Below, piece after piece: positions 54,917 to 64,000 of a stretch of DNA of 64,000 bases (the first letter of the stretch is position 1; every line of letters starts with the position of its first letter). The DNA is taken from positions 248,001-312,000 of the forward strand of contig NZ_FOAM01000002.1 of NCBI RefSeq assembly GCF_900109605.1, given 5' to 3'. This stretch comes from Xaviernesmea oryzae. Its GTDB lineage: Bacteria; Pseudomonadota; Alphaproteobacteria; Rhizobiales; Rhizobiaceae. The position numbers and the translations under genes were made by a program. The notes beneath the pieces were generated by a model that was not told the origin of the DNA, ran no database searches, and was given only the letters and a program-made list of their open reading frames with translations.

Positions 54917-54932
54917 TGTGAGAACGTTCGCA
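54917..54932 (+). promoter_or_regulatory. LacI-type operator, kinase/deglycase side
   Basis: TGTGAGAACGTTCGCA in the 82-bp divergent gap between frlD and frlB, identical to the copy at 52708-52723. Confidence 0.8.
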
Positions 54933-54974
54933 TATCACTTTCACACTGTCAACGCCGACCCGAAACGAGAGATT

Positions 54975-55976
54975 ATGAAGACCGAAATCAACCAGGACAT
55001 TCACGCCGCGCTGGCCGCCATCAAGGACCGGAAGATCACCCATGTCTTCCTCGTCGCCTGTGGCGGTTCGCTGTCGATCATGCATCCGGGCAAGTATTTC
55101 CTGGACCGCCATTCCAGCGCACTCACCTCCGATGTCTATAATGGCGACGAATTCGTTACACGCGATCCGCGCAAGCTCGGGCCCTCGTCGCTGGTCGTTC
55201 TCTGCTCGCAGACCGGCACGACGAAGGAGACGGCGCGTGCCGCTGCCCACGCTCGCGCCAAGGGTGCCTTTACCATCGCCATGACGCTCGATCCCGCCTC
55301 GCCGCTCGGCACGGCGGCCGAGCGCGTGGTTGCCTACCAAGCCTCCTATACGACGGGCGTTCCCATCGACGCGGCCGATAGCAATTACGGCGTGCTCTAC
55401 ATGATCCTTGCCGGCCTCATCAGGCAGGTCGAGGGCGTCGATGTCGTCGACAGCCTGCTCAAGAGCCTGAGCGCGCTGCAGCCGGCCATCGACAAGGCGC
55501 ATCTCGTCTATGCCGACCGCTTCGATGCCTTCGCCGCGCAATTCAGCCAGGCACCTGTGATCTACACGCTGGCGAGCGGCGCCAATTATGGTGCGGCTTA
55601 TTCCTTTGCCATCTGCGTGTTCATGGAAATGCTGTGGATCAACTCGCAGGCAATTCATGCCGATGAGTTCTTCCATGGGCCGTTCGAGGTGGTCGACAAG
55701 GATGCGAAATTCGTCTGCATGATCGGATTGGACGAGACCCGCCGGCTTGAAGAACGCGCCCGCGACTTCCTCTACCGCTTCGGCTCCAAGGAGAACGTGC
55801 TGGTGCTCGATGCCAGGGAATTGGATCTCGATGGCATCGATGAGGCTTTCCAGGGCTATCTCGTGCCGCTGATCTTCTTCGACACGCTCTGGAAGTTCGC
55901 CTACAAGCTCGCCGACCAGCGCGGCACGGTCATCCTGGAAGATCGGCGCTACATGAAGAAGATCTCGGACTATTGA
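54975..55976 (+). CDS. frlB: FrlB-like fructosamine-6-phosphate deglycase (SIS domain)
   Basis: A 333-residue double-SIS-domain protein. VFLVACGGSLSIM and LCSQTGTTKET are the sugar-phosphate-binding loops, HADEFFHGPFEVVDKDAKF is the conserved segment shared with E. coli FrlB, and the end DRRYMKKISDY parallels its C-terminus. The enzyme splits fructosyl-amino-acid 6-phosphate to glucose 6-phosphate and the free amino acid. Start at 54975 has GAGAG upstream; an ATG at 54918 falls inside the operator and is rejected. Confidence 0.88.
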   Translation: MKTEINQDIHAALAAIKDRKITHVFLVACGGSLSIMHPGKYFLDRHSSALTSDVYNGDEFVTRDPRKLGPSSLVVLCSQTGTTKETARAAAHARAKGAFTIAMTLDPASPLGTAAERVVAYQASYTTGVPIDAADSNYGVLYMILAGLIRQVEGVDVVDSLLKSLSALQPAIDKAHLVYADRFDAFAAQFSQAPVIYTLASGANYGAAYSFAICVFMEMLWINSQAIHADEFFHGPFEVVDKDAKFVCMIGLDETRRLEERARDFLYRFGSKENVLVLDARELDLDGIDEAFQGYLVPLIFFDTLWKFAYKLADQRGTVILEDRRYMKKISDY

Positions 55977-56119
55977 GACAGGGCGAGTCGAGGCCCTGCC
56001 GGTCCTCGACTCACCTCTGGCCTGGGGTGAAGGCCAGCACAATGCGTGACAAGATGCGGATGGACCGGCAATTACGAAAAGGATATCTAAAATAATCCAT
56101 TTCGCCTGGAGACTCCATC

Positions 56120-56728
56120 ATGCCTTTAAGCCCGGTCGCCCTGTCGGGAAAGACGGTCACCCTCGTACCGCTCAGCCCCGACCATCATGATGGGCTTGTA
56201 TCAGCGGTTCGGGATGGTGCGCTCTGGCGGCTCTGGTACACGGCAGTGCCGAAACCGGAGGATGTCGCGGCCCATATCGAGCGATGCCTGAAGCGTCAGA
56301 CGGCCGGCACGATGCTGCCTTTCACGGTGATCGATCATATCAGCGGCGATGTGGTCGGCATGACGACCTACCTCAATATCGATCTTGACACGCCCCGCCT
56401 GGAGATCGGAGCGACCTGGTATGCAAAGCGGGTTCAGCGCACGGCATTGAACACGGAAGCGAAGCTGCTTCTTCTGAGCCACGCTTTCGATCAGCTCGGC
56501 TGCCTCGCCGTGGAGCTGCGAACGCATGTCATGAACCACCAGAGCAGACGCGCCATCGAGCGGCTGGGCGCCAGGCTCGATGGCATCTTGCGGCAGCACA
56601 TGCGCATGGCGGACGGGACGCTGCGCGATACCTGCGTCTACAGCATCCTCGATCGAGAATGGCCGACTGTGCGCACGCATCTTGCCCACAAGCTGCAGCA
56701 GCACGACGAAGCGGCCCTGCCCGCATGA
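56120..56728 (+). CDS. RimJ/RimL-type GNAT acetyltransferase
   Basis: A 202-residue acetyltransferase of the RimJ/RimL branch. Seen: VTLVPLSPDHHDGLVSAV at the start, LEIGATWYAKRVQRTALNTEAKLLLLSHAFDQLGCLAVELRTHVMNHQSRRAIERLGAR in the core and RDTCVYSILDREWP at the end. Such proteins acetylate N-termini of ribosomal proteins or small molecules. It converges with tgt, ending 31 bp before it. Confidence 0.87.
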   Translation: MPLSPVALSGKTVTLVPLSPDHHDGLVSAVRDGALWRLWYTAVPKPEDVAAHIERCLKRQTAGTMLPFTVIDHISGDVVGMTTYLNIDLDTPRLEIGATWYAKRVQRTALNTEAKLLLLSHAFDQLGCLAVELRTHVMNHQSRRAIERLGARLDGILRQHMRMADGTLRDTCVYSILDREWPTVRTHLAHKLQQHDEAALPA

Positions 56729-56759
56729 ACCGCATGCGAGCGTAAACGCCGAACACGCC

Positions 56760-57890
56760 TTATCTCGGAGCGATATCGCCGCGCGCCCAGGTCTCCTGCG
56801 TCTCCTCCATGAAGGACTGGAAGCGGCCTTCCTCGATCGCCGCGCGAATGCCGGCCATCAGATCCTGATAATAGGACAGGTTGTTCCAGGTCAAAAGCAT
56901 GCCGCCCAAGGCCTCGTTGCTGCGCACGAGATGGTGCAGATAAGCACGCGAATAGTCGCGCGCGGCCGGGCAGGACGAGGCTTCGTCGAGCGGCCGCGGG
57001 TCCTCGGCATGACGGGCATTGCGGATGTTGATACGGCCATGGCGGGTGAAGGCCAAACCATGGCGGCCGGAGCGCGTCGGCATCACGCAATCGAACATGT
57101 CGATGCCGCGTGCCACCGATTTCAGGATGTCGTCCGGTGTGCCGACACCCATGAGATAGCGCGGCTTGTCGGCGGGCAGCGCCGGGCAGGTGGTGTCGAG
57201 CATGTCGAGCATGACAGCCTGTGGCTCACCCACGGCGAGCCCACCGACGGCATACCCCTTCAGGTCGAGCCCGGCCAGCGCTTCGGCGGAGCGCACCCGG
57301 AGTTCGGGAATATCGCCGCCTTGGACGATGCCGAACATGGCTTTTCCCGGCTGATCGCCGAATGCCACCTTGCAGCGCTCTGCCCAGCGCAGAGACAGCT
57401 CCATCGCCCGCTCGATTTCGTTGCGCTCAGCCGGCAGCGCCAGGCACTCGTCCAGCTGCATCTGGATGTCGCTGTCGAGCAGGCCCTGGATCTCGATCGA
57501 ACGTTCCGGCGACATGTGATGCAACGCGCCATCGACATGGCTCTTGAAGGTCACGCCCTTCTCGTCGAGCTTGCGCAGGCCGGAAAGCGACATGACCTGA
57601 AAGCCGCCGGAATCGGTCAGGATCGGCTCCGGCCAGCGGATCAGCTCGTGCAGGCCGCCAAGGCGGGCAACGCGTTCCGCACCGGGGCGCAGCATCAGAT
57701 GATAGGTGTTGCCGAGAATGATGTCAGCGCCGAGCTCACGCACCTGCGTCAAATACATGGCCTTGACCGTGCCGACCGTGCCCACGGGCATGAAGGCCGG
57801 CGTGCGCACGACGCCGCGCGGCATGGAGATCTGTCCGCGCCGGGCCTTGCCGTCAGTGGCAAGCAGGGAAAATTGGAAGCGGTCTGTCAT
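56760..57890 (-). CDS. tgt: tRNA-guanine transglycosylase with missing zinc ligands
   Basis: A 376-residue TIM-barrel enzyme exchanging guanine-34 for preQ1 in queuosine tRNAs. Catalytic aspartates are intact (TDSGGFQ, D93; [14 protein letters not shown]267). In bacterial Tgt the zinc ligands are three Cys in a CxCxxC segment and a His in IHNL. Here the segment reads [11 protein letters not shown] (S305, C307, A310) and the His position is N336 in TWNNLSYY, so only C307 survives. The start overlaps queA as ATGA, a conserved pair. Confidence 0.93.
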   Translation of the reverse strand: MTDRFQFSLLATDGKARRGQISMPRGVVRTPAFMPVGTVGTVKAMYLTQVRELGADIILGNTYHLMLRPGAERVARLGGLHELIRWPEPILTDSGGFQVMSLSGLRKLDEKGVTFKSHVDGALHHMSPERSIEIQGLLDSDIQMQLDECLALPAERNEIERAMELSLRWAERCKVAFGDQPGKAMFGIVQGGDIPELRVRSAEALAGLDLKGYAVGGLAVGEPQAVMLDMLDTTCPALPADKPRYLMGVGTPDDILKSVARGIDMFDCVMPTRSGRHGLAFTRHGRINIRNARHAEDPRPLDEASSCPAARDYSRAYLHHLVRSNEALGGMLLTWNNLSYYQDLMAGIRAAIEEGRFQSFMEETQETWARGDIAPR

Positions 57891-58954
57891 GAGGTTTTCC
57901 GGAAAAGCAGGCTTGTGTCGCCGTAGGAGTAGAAGCGATAGCCGGTCTGAATAGCGTGAGCATAAGCCCGGTGCATGGTCTCCAGGCCGCAAAAGGCCGA
58001 GACCAGCATGAACAGCGTCGAACGCGGCAGGTGAAAATTGGTCATCAGCAGATCCACCGCGCGGAAGCGATAGCCAGGCGTGATAAAGATGCCCGTGGCG
58101 CCGGACCAGGGCTTGAGCGTGCCATCGTCATTCGCCGCGCTCTCGATCAGCCTGAGCGAGGTGGTGCCGACGCAGACGATCCGCCCGCCCCGTGCCTTCA
58201 CGGCATTGAGCGCCGCAGCCGTCTCGGTGCTGACATAGCCGATTTCCTGATGCATGAGATGGGCATCGGTGTCCTCGACCTTGACGGGGAGAAAGGTGCC
58301 GGCGCCGACATGCAGTGTCACGAAATGCCGCTCGATGCCGCGCGCTTCCAGCGCCGCAAACAGTCGCTCGGTGAAGTGCAGCCCGGCTGTTGGAGCGGCT
58401 ACGGCGCCTTCTTCACGCGCGTAGATCGTCTGGTAGTCGGCCCGGTCCTTTTCATCCTCGGGCCGTTTGGCGGCGATATAGGGCGGCAGCGGAATATGGC
58501 CGACCGTCATGATCACCTGGTCGAGTGCGGGACCAGACCGGTCGAACGCCAAAGTCACCTCGCCGGCTTCGCCCTTCTCGGTGATTTCGGCCGTAAGATC
58601 AGGCCCAAACGTCACCTGATCGCCCGGTTTCAGCCGCTTGGCAGGGCGGGCGAAGGCCTTCCAGCTGCCAGCGCCGATACGCATATGCAGCGTAAAATCC
58701 ACCTCGGTCGCCACATCCGGCCCGCGTCGGCGGATGCCCTGGAGCTGGGCGGGGATCACTTTTGTGTCGTTGAAGACAAGCGCGTCGCCGGGCTCAAGGA
58801 AATCCGGCAGATCGAGCACGCCGTGATCGGCAAGAACCTCGTCAGCGGTTGCATCCGGCCGCACGACGAGCAGGCGCGCGGCATCGCGCGGCTGGGCCGG
58901 GCGCAGCGCAATCGCAGCGTCAGGCAGATCGAAGTCGAAGAGATCGACGCGCAT
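57887..58954 (-). CDS. queA: S-adenosylmethionine:tRNA ribosyltransferase-isomerase
   Basis: A 355-residue enzyme that adds the epoxycyclopentane ring to preQ1-tRNA, one step after Tgt. Typical segments: [29 protein letters not shown] at the N-terminus, [37 protein letters not shown] and [12 protein letters not shown] in the middle, and [18 protein letters not shown] near the end. Cotranscribed with tgt by 4-bp overlap. Confidence 0.95.
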   Translation of the reverse strand: MRVDLFDFDLPDAAIALRPAQPRDAARLLVVRPDATADEVLADHGVLDLPDFLEPGDALVFNDTKVIPAQLQGIRRRGPDVATEVDFTLHMRIGAGSWKAFARPAKRLKPGDQVTFGPDLTAEITEKGEAGEVTLAFDRSGPALDQVIMTVGHIPLPPYIAAKRPEDEKDRADYQTIYAREEGAVAAPTAGLHFTERLFAALEARGIERHFVTLHVGAGTFLPVKVEDTDAHLMHQEIGYVSTETAAALNAVKARGGRIVCVGTTSLRLIESAANDDGTLKPWSGATGIFITPGYRFRAVDLLMTNFHLPRSTLFMLVSAFCGLETMHRAYAHAIQTGYRFYSYGDTSLLFRKTS

Positions 58955-59171
58955 GTCTGGCTCTTAAGGGTCGGGGGCGATGGGACGAGGCCCGGGATCG
59001 CGGATGGGAACCGGCGACGGCGTGGCAGATGCGGCCGCATCGCCGGCTGCGCAGTTTTGCGCGACATGCTTTAGAGCGCGCCGCGACCTTTTCGCTCGCA
59101 ACGCGCTCCATAGGCAAGGTTCTATCGCATGAGGTATTTGCAAGGCCGCAACTTGGCCCTGCACGACAGCC

Positions 59172-59681
59172 TCAGGCCGCAGACGCCAACTTGATCGAGA
59201 CGATCGAGTCCGGATCCTTGACCGGCTCGCCCTTCTTGATCTTGTCGACATTGTCCATGCCTTCGATCACCTTGCCCCAGACCGTGTACTGGCGATTGAG
59301 CCAGGGTGCGTCGGTGAAGCAGATGAAAAACTGCGAGTTGGCCGAATTCGGGCTCTGTGAACGAGCCATGGAGCATGTGCCGCGCACATGCGACTCCTGC
59401 GAAAACTCGGCCTTCAAGTCCGGCTTCTGCGAGCCGCCCATGCCGGCGCGGGACGGATTGAAGCTTTCGCCGCCCTTCTTGCCATATTGCACATCGCCCG
59501 TCTGGGCCATGAAATCGGCGATCACGCGATGGAAGACGACGCCGTCATAGGCGCCCTCGCTGACTAGTTCCTTGATCCGCGCGACGTGGCCGGGCGCGAG
59601 GTCCGGGCGCAGCTCGATAACGACGCGGCCCTGCGTGGTTTCCATGATGAGGGTGTTTTCCGGATCCTTGATCTCGGCCAT
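59172..59681 (-). CDS. ppiB: Cytoplasmic peptidyl-prolyl cis-trans isomerase (cyclophilin)
   Basis: A 169-residue cyclophilin without signal peptide. The active-site strand FHRVIADFMAQTGD, GMARSQSPNSANSQFFI and the QYTVWGKVIEGMDNVDKIKKGE region are standard for PpiB. It assists folding by isomerising X-Pro bonds. It lies 217 bp upstream of queA, with the exported cyclophilin 95 bp before it, on the same strand. Confidence 0.94.
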   Translation of the reverse strand: MAEIKDPENTLIMETTQGRVVIELRPDLAPGHVARIKELVSEGAYDGVVFHRVIADFMAQTGDVQYGKKGGESFNPSRAGMGGSQKPDLKAEFSQESHVRGTCSMARSQSPNSANSQFFICFTDAPWLNRQYTVWGKVIEGMDNVDKIKKGEPVKDPDSIVSIKLASAA

Positions 59682-59776
59682 GCTGTCTCTCCTTTATATG
59701 TCTTGTTCGGGCGGATGGTTTGCCCGCAGTCTTGTCCGGAGGCCGCCGCGCATTTCGGCGGCCCTGCCCCGGACTG

Positions 59777-60346
59777 TTAGCGGCCGACCTTGACGCTGAT
59801 CATGCGGTCGGGATCGCTGACGGAGCCGTTATTGGCTTCGCTGCCCTTCTTGATCTTGTCGACGTTCTCCATGCCCTTCACCACCTGGCCGACGACCGTG
59901 TACTGGCCGTTGAGGAAGGAGCCGGGGGCGAACATGATGAAGAACTGCGAATTGGCGGAGTTCGGGCTTTGCGAACGGGCCATGCCGACCGTGCCGCGCT
60001 CGAACGGCACCTTGGAGAATTCCGCCTTCAGGTCCGGCTTGTCGGAGCCGCCCATGCCGGCCTGATCCGGCTGGAAGTTCTTCTCCATATTACCGAACTT
60101 GACGTCGCCGGTTTGCGCCATGAAGCCGGGGATCACCCGGTGGAATGCGACGTTGTCATAGGCGCCTTCGGCCGCCAGTTCCTTCAGTCGCGCGACGTGC
60201 TTGGGCGCAATGTCCGGGCGAAGCTCGACGACCACAGGGCCGTCCTTCAGCTGGATCGTCAGATACTCCTTTGCCTGTGCGAAGGCCTGGGAAGCGACGG
60301 CAGACAGCAGAAGTGCGCCGGCAAATGCGAAATGGCGAATTTTCAT
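59777..60346 (-). CDS. ppiA: Periplasmic peptidyl-prolyl cis-trans isomerase
   Basis: A 189-residue cyclophilin with a Sec signal peptide (residues 1-23, ending SQAFA) so it acts in the periplasm. The domain is very similar to the next gene: FHRVIPGFMAQTGD, GMARSQSPNSANSQFFIMF and NGQYTVVGQVVKGMENVDKIKKGSE. The pair probably arose by duplication. Start at 60346 is chosen for the signal peptide. It follows coaD by about 60 bp. Confidence 0.94.
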   Translation of the reverse strand: MKIRHFAFAGALLLSAVASQAFAQAKEYLTIQLKDGPVVVELRPDIAPKHVARLKELAAEGAYDNVAFHRVIPGFMAQTGDVKFGNMEKNFQPDQAGMGGSDKPDLKAEFSKVPFERGTVGMARSQSPNSANSQFFIMFAPGSFLNGQYTVVGQVVKGMENVDKIKKGSEANNGSVSDPDRMISVKVGR

Positions 60347-60407
60347 CCATGAGCTCCAAAGGGTCGTCTTGAATTGAACGGGGAACGGCGTCAGGGCGCG
60401 GCGGTCA

Positions 60408-60908
60408 TCAGGCCGGTCGGCCGTGAAGGTCCCGCAGCGCCTTGAGGACCGGCGCGGGCACGAAGGGCGTGATATCACCACCCATGGCAGCGATTTGGCG
60501 AACCAATGTGGCGGTTATGGGCCTGAGCGCGGCGGCAGCCGGAAGGAACACCGTCTGGATCTCCGGCGCCATCTGCCGGTTCATGCCCGCCATCTGCATC
60601 TCGTAATCCAGATCCGTTCCATCGCGCAGTCCGCGCATCAGCAGCGTCGCGCCATGCGCACGCGCCGCCTCGATTGCCAGCCCGTCGAAGAAAACGACAG
60701 AAACATCCGCAGCCCGGTCAGCGATAGCTTCGCCCACCACGTGCTCTATCAGCGTCGCGCGCTGCTGCGCGCTCAGCAGCGGCGCCTTTCCCGGATGCAC
60801 ACCGATACCGACGACCACCGCGCGCGCCACGGACAGGCTCTGGCGCAAAATGTCGAGATGGCCGTTGGTCATCGGATCGAAGGATCCTGGAAAGAAGGCT
60901 TTGGTCAT
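60408..60908 (-). CDS. coaD: Phosphopantetheine adenylyltransferase
   Basis: A 166-residue nucleotidyltransferase making dephospho-CoA from phosphopantetheine and ATP. The TxGH motif is [15 protein letters not shown] (near the start) and the ISSTLVR-like motif is [35 protein letters not shown] is also diagnostic. The ATG at 60908 fits the family; an upstream in-frame start would add 12 residues. It is followed by the two cyclophilins. Confidence 0.95.
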   Translation of the reverse strand: MTKAFFPGSFDPMTNGHLDILRQSLSVARAVVVGIGVHPGKAPLLSAQQRATLIEHVVGEAIADRAADVSVVFFDGLAIEAARAHGATLLMRGLRDGTDLDYEMQMAGMNRQMAPEIQTVFLPAAAALRPITATLVRQIAAMGGDITPFVPAPVLKALRDLHGRPA

Positions 60909-61101
60909 CGTCACCTGTGTCCGTTCGTGGCGGCCTTTTGTCATGGCCAGTTCCCCGCCGCAAGAGCGACCCGCCGGGCTGGTCCTGTTCCCGAGGATAC
61001 AGCTGTTGAAGAATAGAAGGGCTAGACATTCTTCATCGGTAGCAACCAGACGGGAACCTTTTGTTCGAAAGGGTCGTTAATGGGTTGAAAGGATGACGAC
61101 G

Positions 61102-61218
61102 ATGGCTCTCTTGCTTCTCTCAATCACGATGTTCTTCGCGATGCTTTTTGCTACCCTGCATGCCATGCGGGAAGAGGCACAAAGGGGCAGAAGCGCCCAG
61201 CGCTCCAGACTTAACTAA
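61102..61218 (+). CDS. Small membrane protein, 38 aa
   Basis: The frame begins MALLLLSITMFFAMLFATLHAMREE with AAGG 9 nt upstream. It is one hydrophobic helix (residues 2-21) followed by a charged 17-residue tail. No family recognised. It lies 27 bp before another frame of the same design on the same strand, which suggests a tandem pair. Confidence 0.5.
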   Translation: MALLLLSITMFFAMLFATLHAMREEAQRGRSAQRSRLN

Positions 61219-61245
61219 AACAGTTCTATGCTTAAGGATACCGCC

Positions 61246-61380
61246 ATGGCCATTACGATGACGCTCATGTCGGCCGTTATTTGTTTTGTGTTTCTGGTCG
61301 ATTTCGCCAAGACAATCAATGATCTCCAAAAGGATAGGCTCGCACTGAAGGAAGCACGCGCAAAAGGCTTCAGTGTATAA
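61246..61380 (+). CDS. Small membrane protein, 44 aa
   Basis: The frame begins MAITMTLMSAVICFVFLVDFAKT with AAGGA 7 nt upstream. A single helix (residues 2-20) is followed by a charged amphipathic segment INDLQKDRLALKEARAKGF. It is close to the previous frame in size and design, with a terminator about 200 bp further. Function unknown. Confidence 0.5.
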   Translation: MAITMTLMSAVICFVFLVDFAKTINDLQKDRLALKEARAKGFSV

Positions 61381-61704
61381 GGCGACGAGTCTTTGGCGTA
61401 TACACCGTCTTTCCAGTGATCGCCCGAAACGGCAAATTCCACTGTCCCCCGGCTTACAAAGTACAACAGGCGTTCGCATTGCTTGATTGGCAGGCAAGCC
61501 ACGATGTCGACATAATGCGGCGGTGATATCCGTCAAGTCAGTTTCAACGTCGGATGACCTCCAGCATCCTGACGAACAAAAGCCGGACGGTTCCCTCCCG
61601 TCCGGCTTTTCTTTTTGCCGCATCTGAGACGAAAAAGGGCGAGCGCCGAGCGCCCGCCCCGTTTTACATTCTGCCGTGTCCGTTAACGGAAGACCACGGA
61701 GTGC
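61381..61704. other. Intergenic region between small frames and gyrA
   Basis: About 320 bp with no recognised gene apart from the bidirectional terminator at 61578-61610. Confidence 0.5.
61578..61610. terminator. Bidirectional terminator
   Basis: A perfect 13-bp stem (AAAAGCCGGACGG / CCGTCCGGCTTTT, 7-nt loop) with A and T runs on either side. It can stop the rightward small genes and leftward gyrA. Confidence 0.85.
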
Positions 61705-64000
61705 TCAATCAGCAGCCGGTGGCGCCCCTTCAGGAACGATCTCGGTAACGATCTCCGCCCCGTCTTCTGTTTCCTCAGGCTCGCTGATACGTTCGACGGA
61801 AACGACCTTCTCATCCTTGGCAGTGGAGAAGATGGTCACGCCCTTCGTTGCGCGGCTTGCCAGACGGATGCCGTTGACCGGAACCCGGATCAACTGTCCG
61901 CCATCCGAAACCAGCATGATCTGATCTCCTTCCTCGACCGGGAAGGCGGCAATCAGCGCGCCGATCTCGGAGATTTTCGAGGGGTCGGTGGCGCGGATGC
62001 CCTTGCCGCCTCGGCCTGACGTGCGGAAATCATAGGTCGACGAGCGCTTGCCGAAGCCCTTTTCAGACACGGTGAGAACGAACTGCTCACGTGCCTTCAG
62101 CTCCTCATAGCGCGTGTCGGGAAGCTGACCTTCCTCGGTGACCTCTTCGCCAACAAGGGCGATCTCCTCGTCCTCGCCGGTCGTCTGGCGCCGTTCGGCA
62201 GCAGCGCGCTTGAGATAGGCGGCGCGTTCCCAGGGCTCGGCATCGACATGGCCGACGATGGTCATGGAGATGATCCGATCGCCCTCGCCCAGCGAAATGC
62301 CGCGCACGCCAATCGAATTGCGGCCGGCAAAGACGCGCACATCATCAACGGGGAAACGGATGCACTGGCCAAGTGCCGTCGTCAGCAGCACATCGTCATG
62401 CTCGGTGCAGGTCTCGACCGAGAGGATTTCGTCGCCCTCTTCATCGAGTTTCATGGCGATCTTGCCATTACGGTTGACCTGCACGAAGTCCGACAGCTTG
62501 TTGCGGCGAACCGTGCCGCGCGTTGTGGAGAACATGACGTCGAGGTTTTCCCAGGACGCTTCGTCTTCCGGCAGCGGCATGATCGTGGTGATGCGCTCGC
62601 CGGGTTCCAGCGGCAGCATGTTGATCAGCGCTTTGCCCTTGGACTGCGGCGTGCCGATCGGCAGGCGCCAGACCTTTTCCTTGTAGACGATGCCGCGCGA
62701 GGAGAAGAACAGAACCGGTGTGTGCGTATTGGCGACGAACAGGCGGTTGACGAAATCCTCGTCGCGCGTGGCCATGCCGGAGCGGCCCTTGCCGCCGCGC
62801 CGCTGGGCGCGATAGGTCGTCAGCGGCACGCGCTTGATATAGCCGAGATGCGAGACGGTCACGACCATGTCCTCGCGCGCGATCAGATCCTCGTCGTCCA
62901 TGTCCGGACCGCCTTCGACGATCTCGGTACGGCGCGGCGTGCCGAACTCCTCGCGTACGGCGGTCAGCTCGTCCTTGACGATCTGCATGATGCGCAGGCG
63001 CGAACCCAGGATTTCCAGATAGTCACGGATCTCCGCGCCGATCGTGTTGAGCTCGTCACCGATCTCATCGCGGCCAAGCGCCGTCAGGCGGGCGAGGCGC
63101 AATTCGAGGATCGCGCGCGCCTGCTCTTCCGACAGATTATAGGTTCCATCGTCGTTGATGCGGTGGCGCGGATCGTCGATCAGGCGGATCAGCGATTCGA
63201 CGTCGGCCGCCGGCCAGCGGCGGGTCATCATCTGCTCGCGCGCGGTCGCCGGATCCGGCGCCTCGCGGATCAGCTTGATCACCTCATCGATATTGGCGAC
63301 TGCGATGGCAAGACCGACCAAAACATGAGCCCGCTCGCGCGCCTTGCGCAGGAGGAACTTGGTGCGGCGAGAAACAACGTCCTCACGGAAGGCGACGAAG
63401 GCGCGCAGCATGTCGAGCAGCGTCATCTGCTCCGGCTTGCCGCCGTTCAGCGCCACCATGTTACAGCCGAAGGAGGTCTGCAGCGGCGTGTAGCGATAGA
63501 GCTGGTTGAGAATGACCTCGGCATTGGCGTCGCGCTTCAGCTCGATCACGACCCGGTAGCCCTGGCGGTCGGACTCGTCGCGAATGTCGGAGATGCCTTC
63601 AATGCGCTTGTCGCGCACCAGCTCGGCCATCTTCTCGATCATCGTCGCCTTGTTCACCTGATAGGGAACCTCGGTGATGATGATCTGCTCGCGGTCGCCA
63701 CGCATCGGCTCGACGGTCGCACGCCCACGCATGATCACCGAGCCGCGTCCGGTCTCATAGGCCGAGCGGATGCCCGAGCGGCCCAGAATGAAGGCGGCGG
63801 TCGGGAAATCCGGGCCGGGAATGATTTCCATCAGCTGGTGCAGTTCGAGCGCCGGATCGTCGATCAGCGCGATGCAGCCATTAATGACCTCGCCCAGATT
63901 GTGCGGCGGGATATTGGTGGCCATGCCGACCGCGATGCCGCCGGCACCGTTGACCAAGAGGTTCGGGAACTTAGCCGGCACGACGACAGGCTCGGAGAGC
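61705..64000 (-). CDS. gyrA: DNA gyrase subunit A, 5' end outside the window
   Basis: At least 758 residues of GyrA, truncated by the window edge so the N-terminus with the catalytic tyrosine and quinolone-resistance region is not visible. Seen: [33 protein letters not shown] (breakage-reunion domain), the coiled coil ending [13 protein letters not shown], the GyrA-box QRRGGKG and repeated C-terminal beta-pinwheel blades, with a second [11 protein letters not shown]. The C-terminal tail is acidic. Gyrase introduces negative supercoils. The gyrA-coaD-ppi-queA-tgt order is a Rhizobiales arrangement. Confidence 0.97.
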   Translation of the reverse strand, partial: LSEPVVVPAKFPNLLVNGAGGIAVGMATNIPPHNLGEVINGCIALIDDPALELHQLMEIIPGPDFPTAAFILGRSGIRSAYETGRGSVIMRGRATVEPMRGDREQIIITEVPYQVNKATMIEKMAELVRDKRIEGISDIRDESDRQGYRVVIELKRDANAEVILNQLYRYTPLQTSFGCNMVALNGGKPEQMTLLDMLRAFVAFREDVVSRRTKFLLRKARERAHVLVGLAIAVANIDEVIKLIREAPDPATAREQMMTRRWPAADVESLIRLIDDPRHRINDDGTYNLSEEQARAILELRLARLTALGRDEIGDELNTIGAEIRDYLEILGSRLRIMQIVKDELTAVREEFGTPRRTEIVEGGPDMDDEDLIAREDMVVTVSHLGYIKRVPLTTYRAQRRGGKGRSGMATRDEDFVNRLFVANTHTPVLFFSSRGIVYKEKVWRLPIGTPQSKGKALINMLPLEPGERITTIMPLPEDEASWENLDVMFSTTRGTVRRNKLSDFVQVNRNGKIAMKLDEEGDEILSVETCTEHDDVLLTTALGQCIRFPVDDVRVFAGRNSIGVRGISLGEGDRIISMTIVGHVDAEPWERAAYLKRAAAERRQTTGEDEEIALVGEEVTEEGQLPDTRYEELKAREQFVLTVSEKGFGKRSSTYDFRTSGRGGKGIRATDPSKISEIGALIAAFPVEEGDQIMLVSDGGQLIRVPVNGIRLASRATKGVTIFSTAKDEKVVSVERISEPEETEDGAEIVTEIVPEGAPPAAD

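Noticed and set aside
54918-54974. Earlier start for the FrlB-like gene at 54918
   Set aside because: It would place the N-terminus inside the LacI operator and lacks a ribosome-binding site; the ATG at 54975 fits the family.

Overview
The window reads as main-chromosome sequence of an alphaproteobacterium of the order Rhizobiales, most likely Rhizobiaceae. The evidence is high-GC coding with rhizobial-type proteins throughout: a B12-dependent NrdJ, an HlyU-family protein, a DacF-like/tmk/holB/metG/tatD/hisC run, and a gyrA-coaD-ppiA-ppiB-queA-tgt block. Most of it is ordinary core genome. There is one complete insertion sequence, two tRNAs (Lys-UUU, Leu-UAA), no rRNA and no CRISPR. The species is not determinable from the sequence alone.

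Layout. 1-16 kb: MgtC-like protein, several very small membrane or secreted proteins, tRNA-Lys, GNAT, nrdJ with two NrdR-type boxes, a cluster of DnaA-box-like words, gpt, tRNA-Leu, wrbA, a CinA-like protein, a low-GC GSCFA-domain gene and ilvA. 16-20.6 kb: a leftward cysteine/sulfur group (cysteine synthase, AlaX, SseA, GNAT, DUF1203). 20.6-28.8 kb: a photooxidative-stress type cluster (ChrR-like protein and SDR rightward; photolyase, flavin oxidoreductase, DUF1365, Cfa-type methyltransferase and a GPH-type transporter leftward). 29-46 kb: a DeoR/DUF4406 divergent pair, rlpA, a DacF-like protein, tmk, holB, a frameshifted MazG-like gene, metG, tatD, a PhnP-like hydrolase, hisC, an FMN-split-barrel protein, the IS, a GGDEF protein and a metallophosphoesterase. 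46-56 kb: AraC/Fsr divergent pair, then an Amadori-compound (fructosamine) uptake and degradation locus. 56-64 kb: GNAT, tgt, queA, two cyclophilins, coaD, two tiny membrane proteins, and the 3' part of gyrA running off the right edge.

Four regulatory circuits can be read from the DNA. (1) In the photooxidative cluster three promoters share TGATCC-N17-GTA. This resembles the ECF sigma-E/ChrR target promoter, but no sigma gene is present, and the local ChrR homologue has lost three of the four zinc ligands of its anti-sigma domain while keeping the cupin metal site. Two of the promoters sit so close to their genes that the mRNAs should be leaderless. (2) A 17-bp operator occurs identically in both divergent intergenic regions of the fructosamine locus, tying transporter, LacI regulator, kinase (FrlD-like), deglycase (FrlB-like) and an ornithine-cyclodeaminase-family enzyme into one regulon. 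(3) A DeoR regulator and a DUF4406 gene share an intergenic region with two inverted 18-bp operators. (4) nrdJ has paired NrdR-type boxes 32 bp apart.

Other oddities: a DacF-like carboxypeptidase whose SxN and KTG motifs are destroyed, a Tgt lacking three of four zinc ligands, and a MazG-like pyrophosphatase split by a one-base frameshift.
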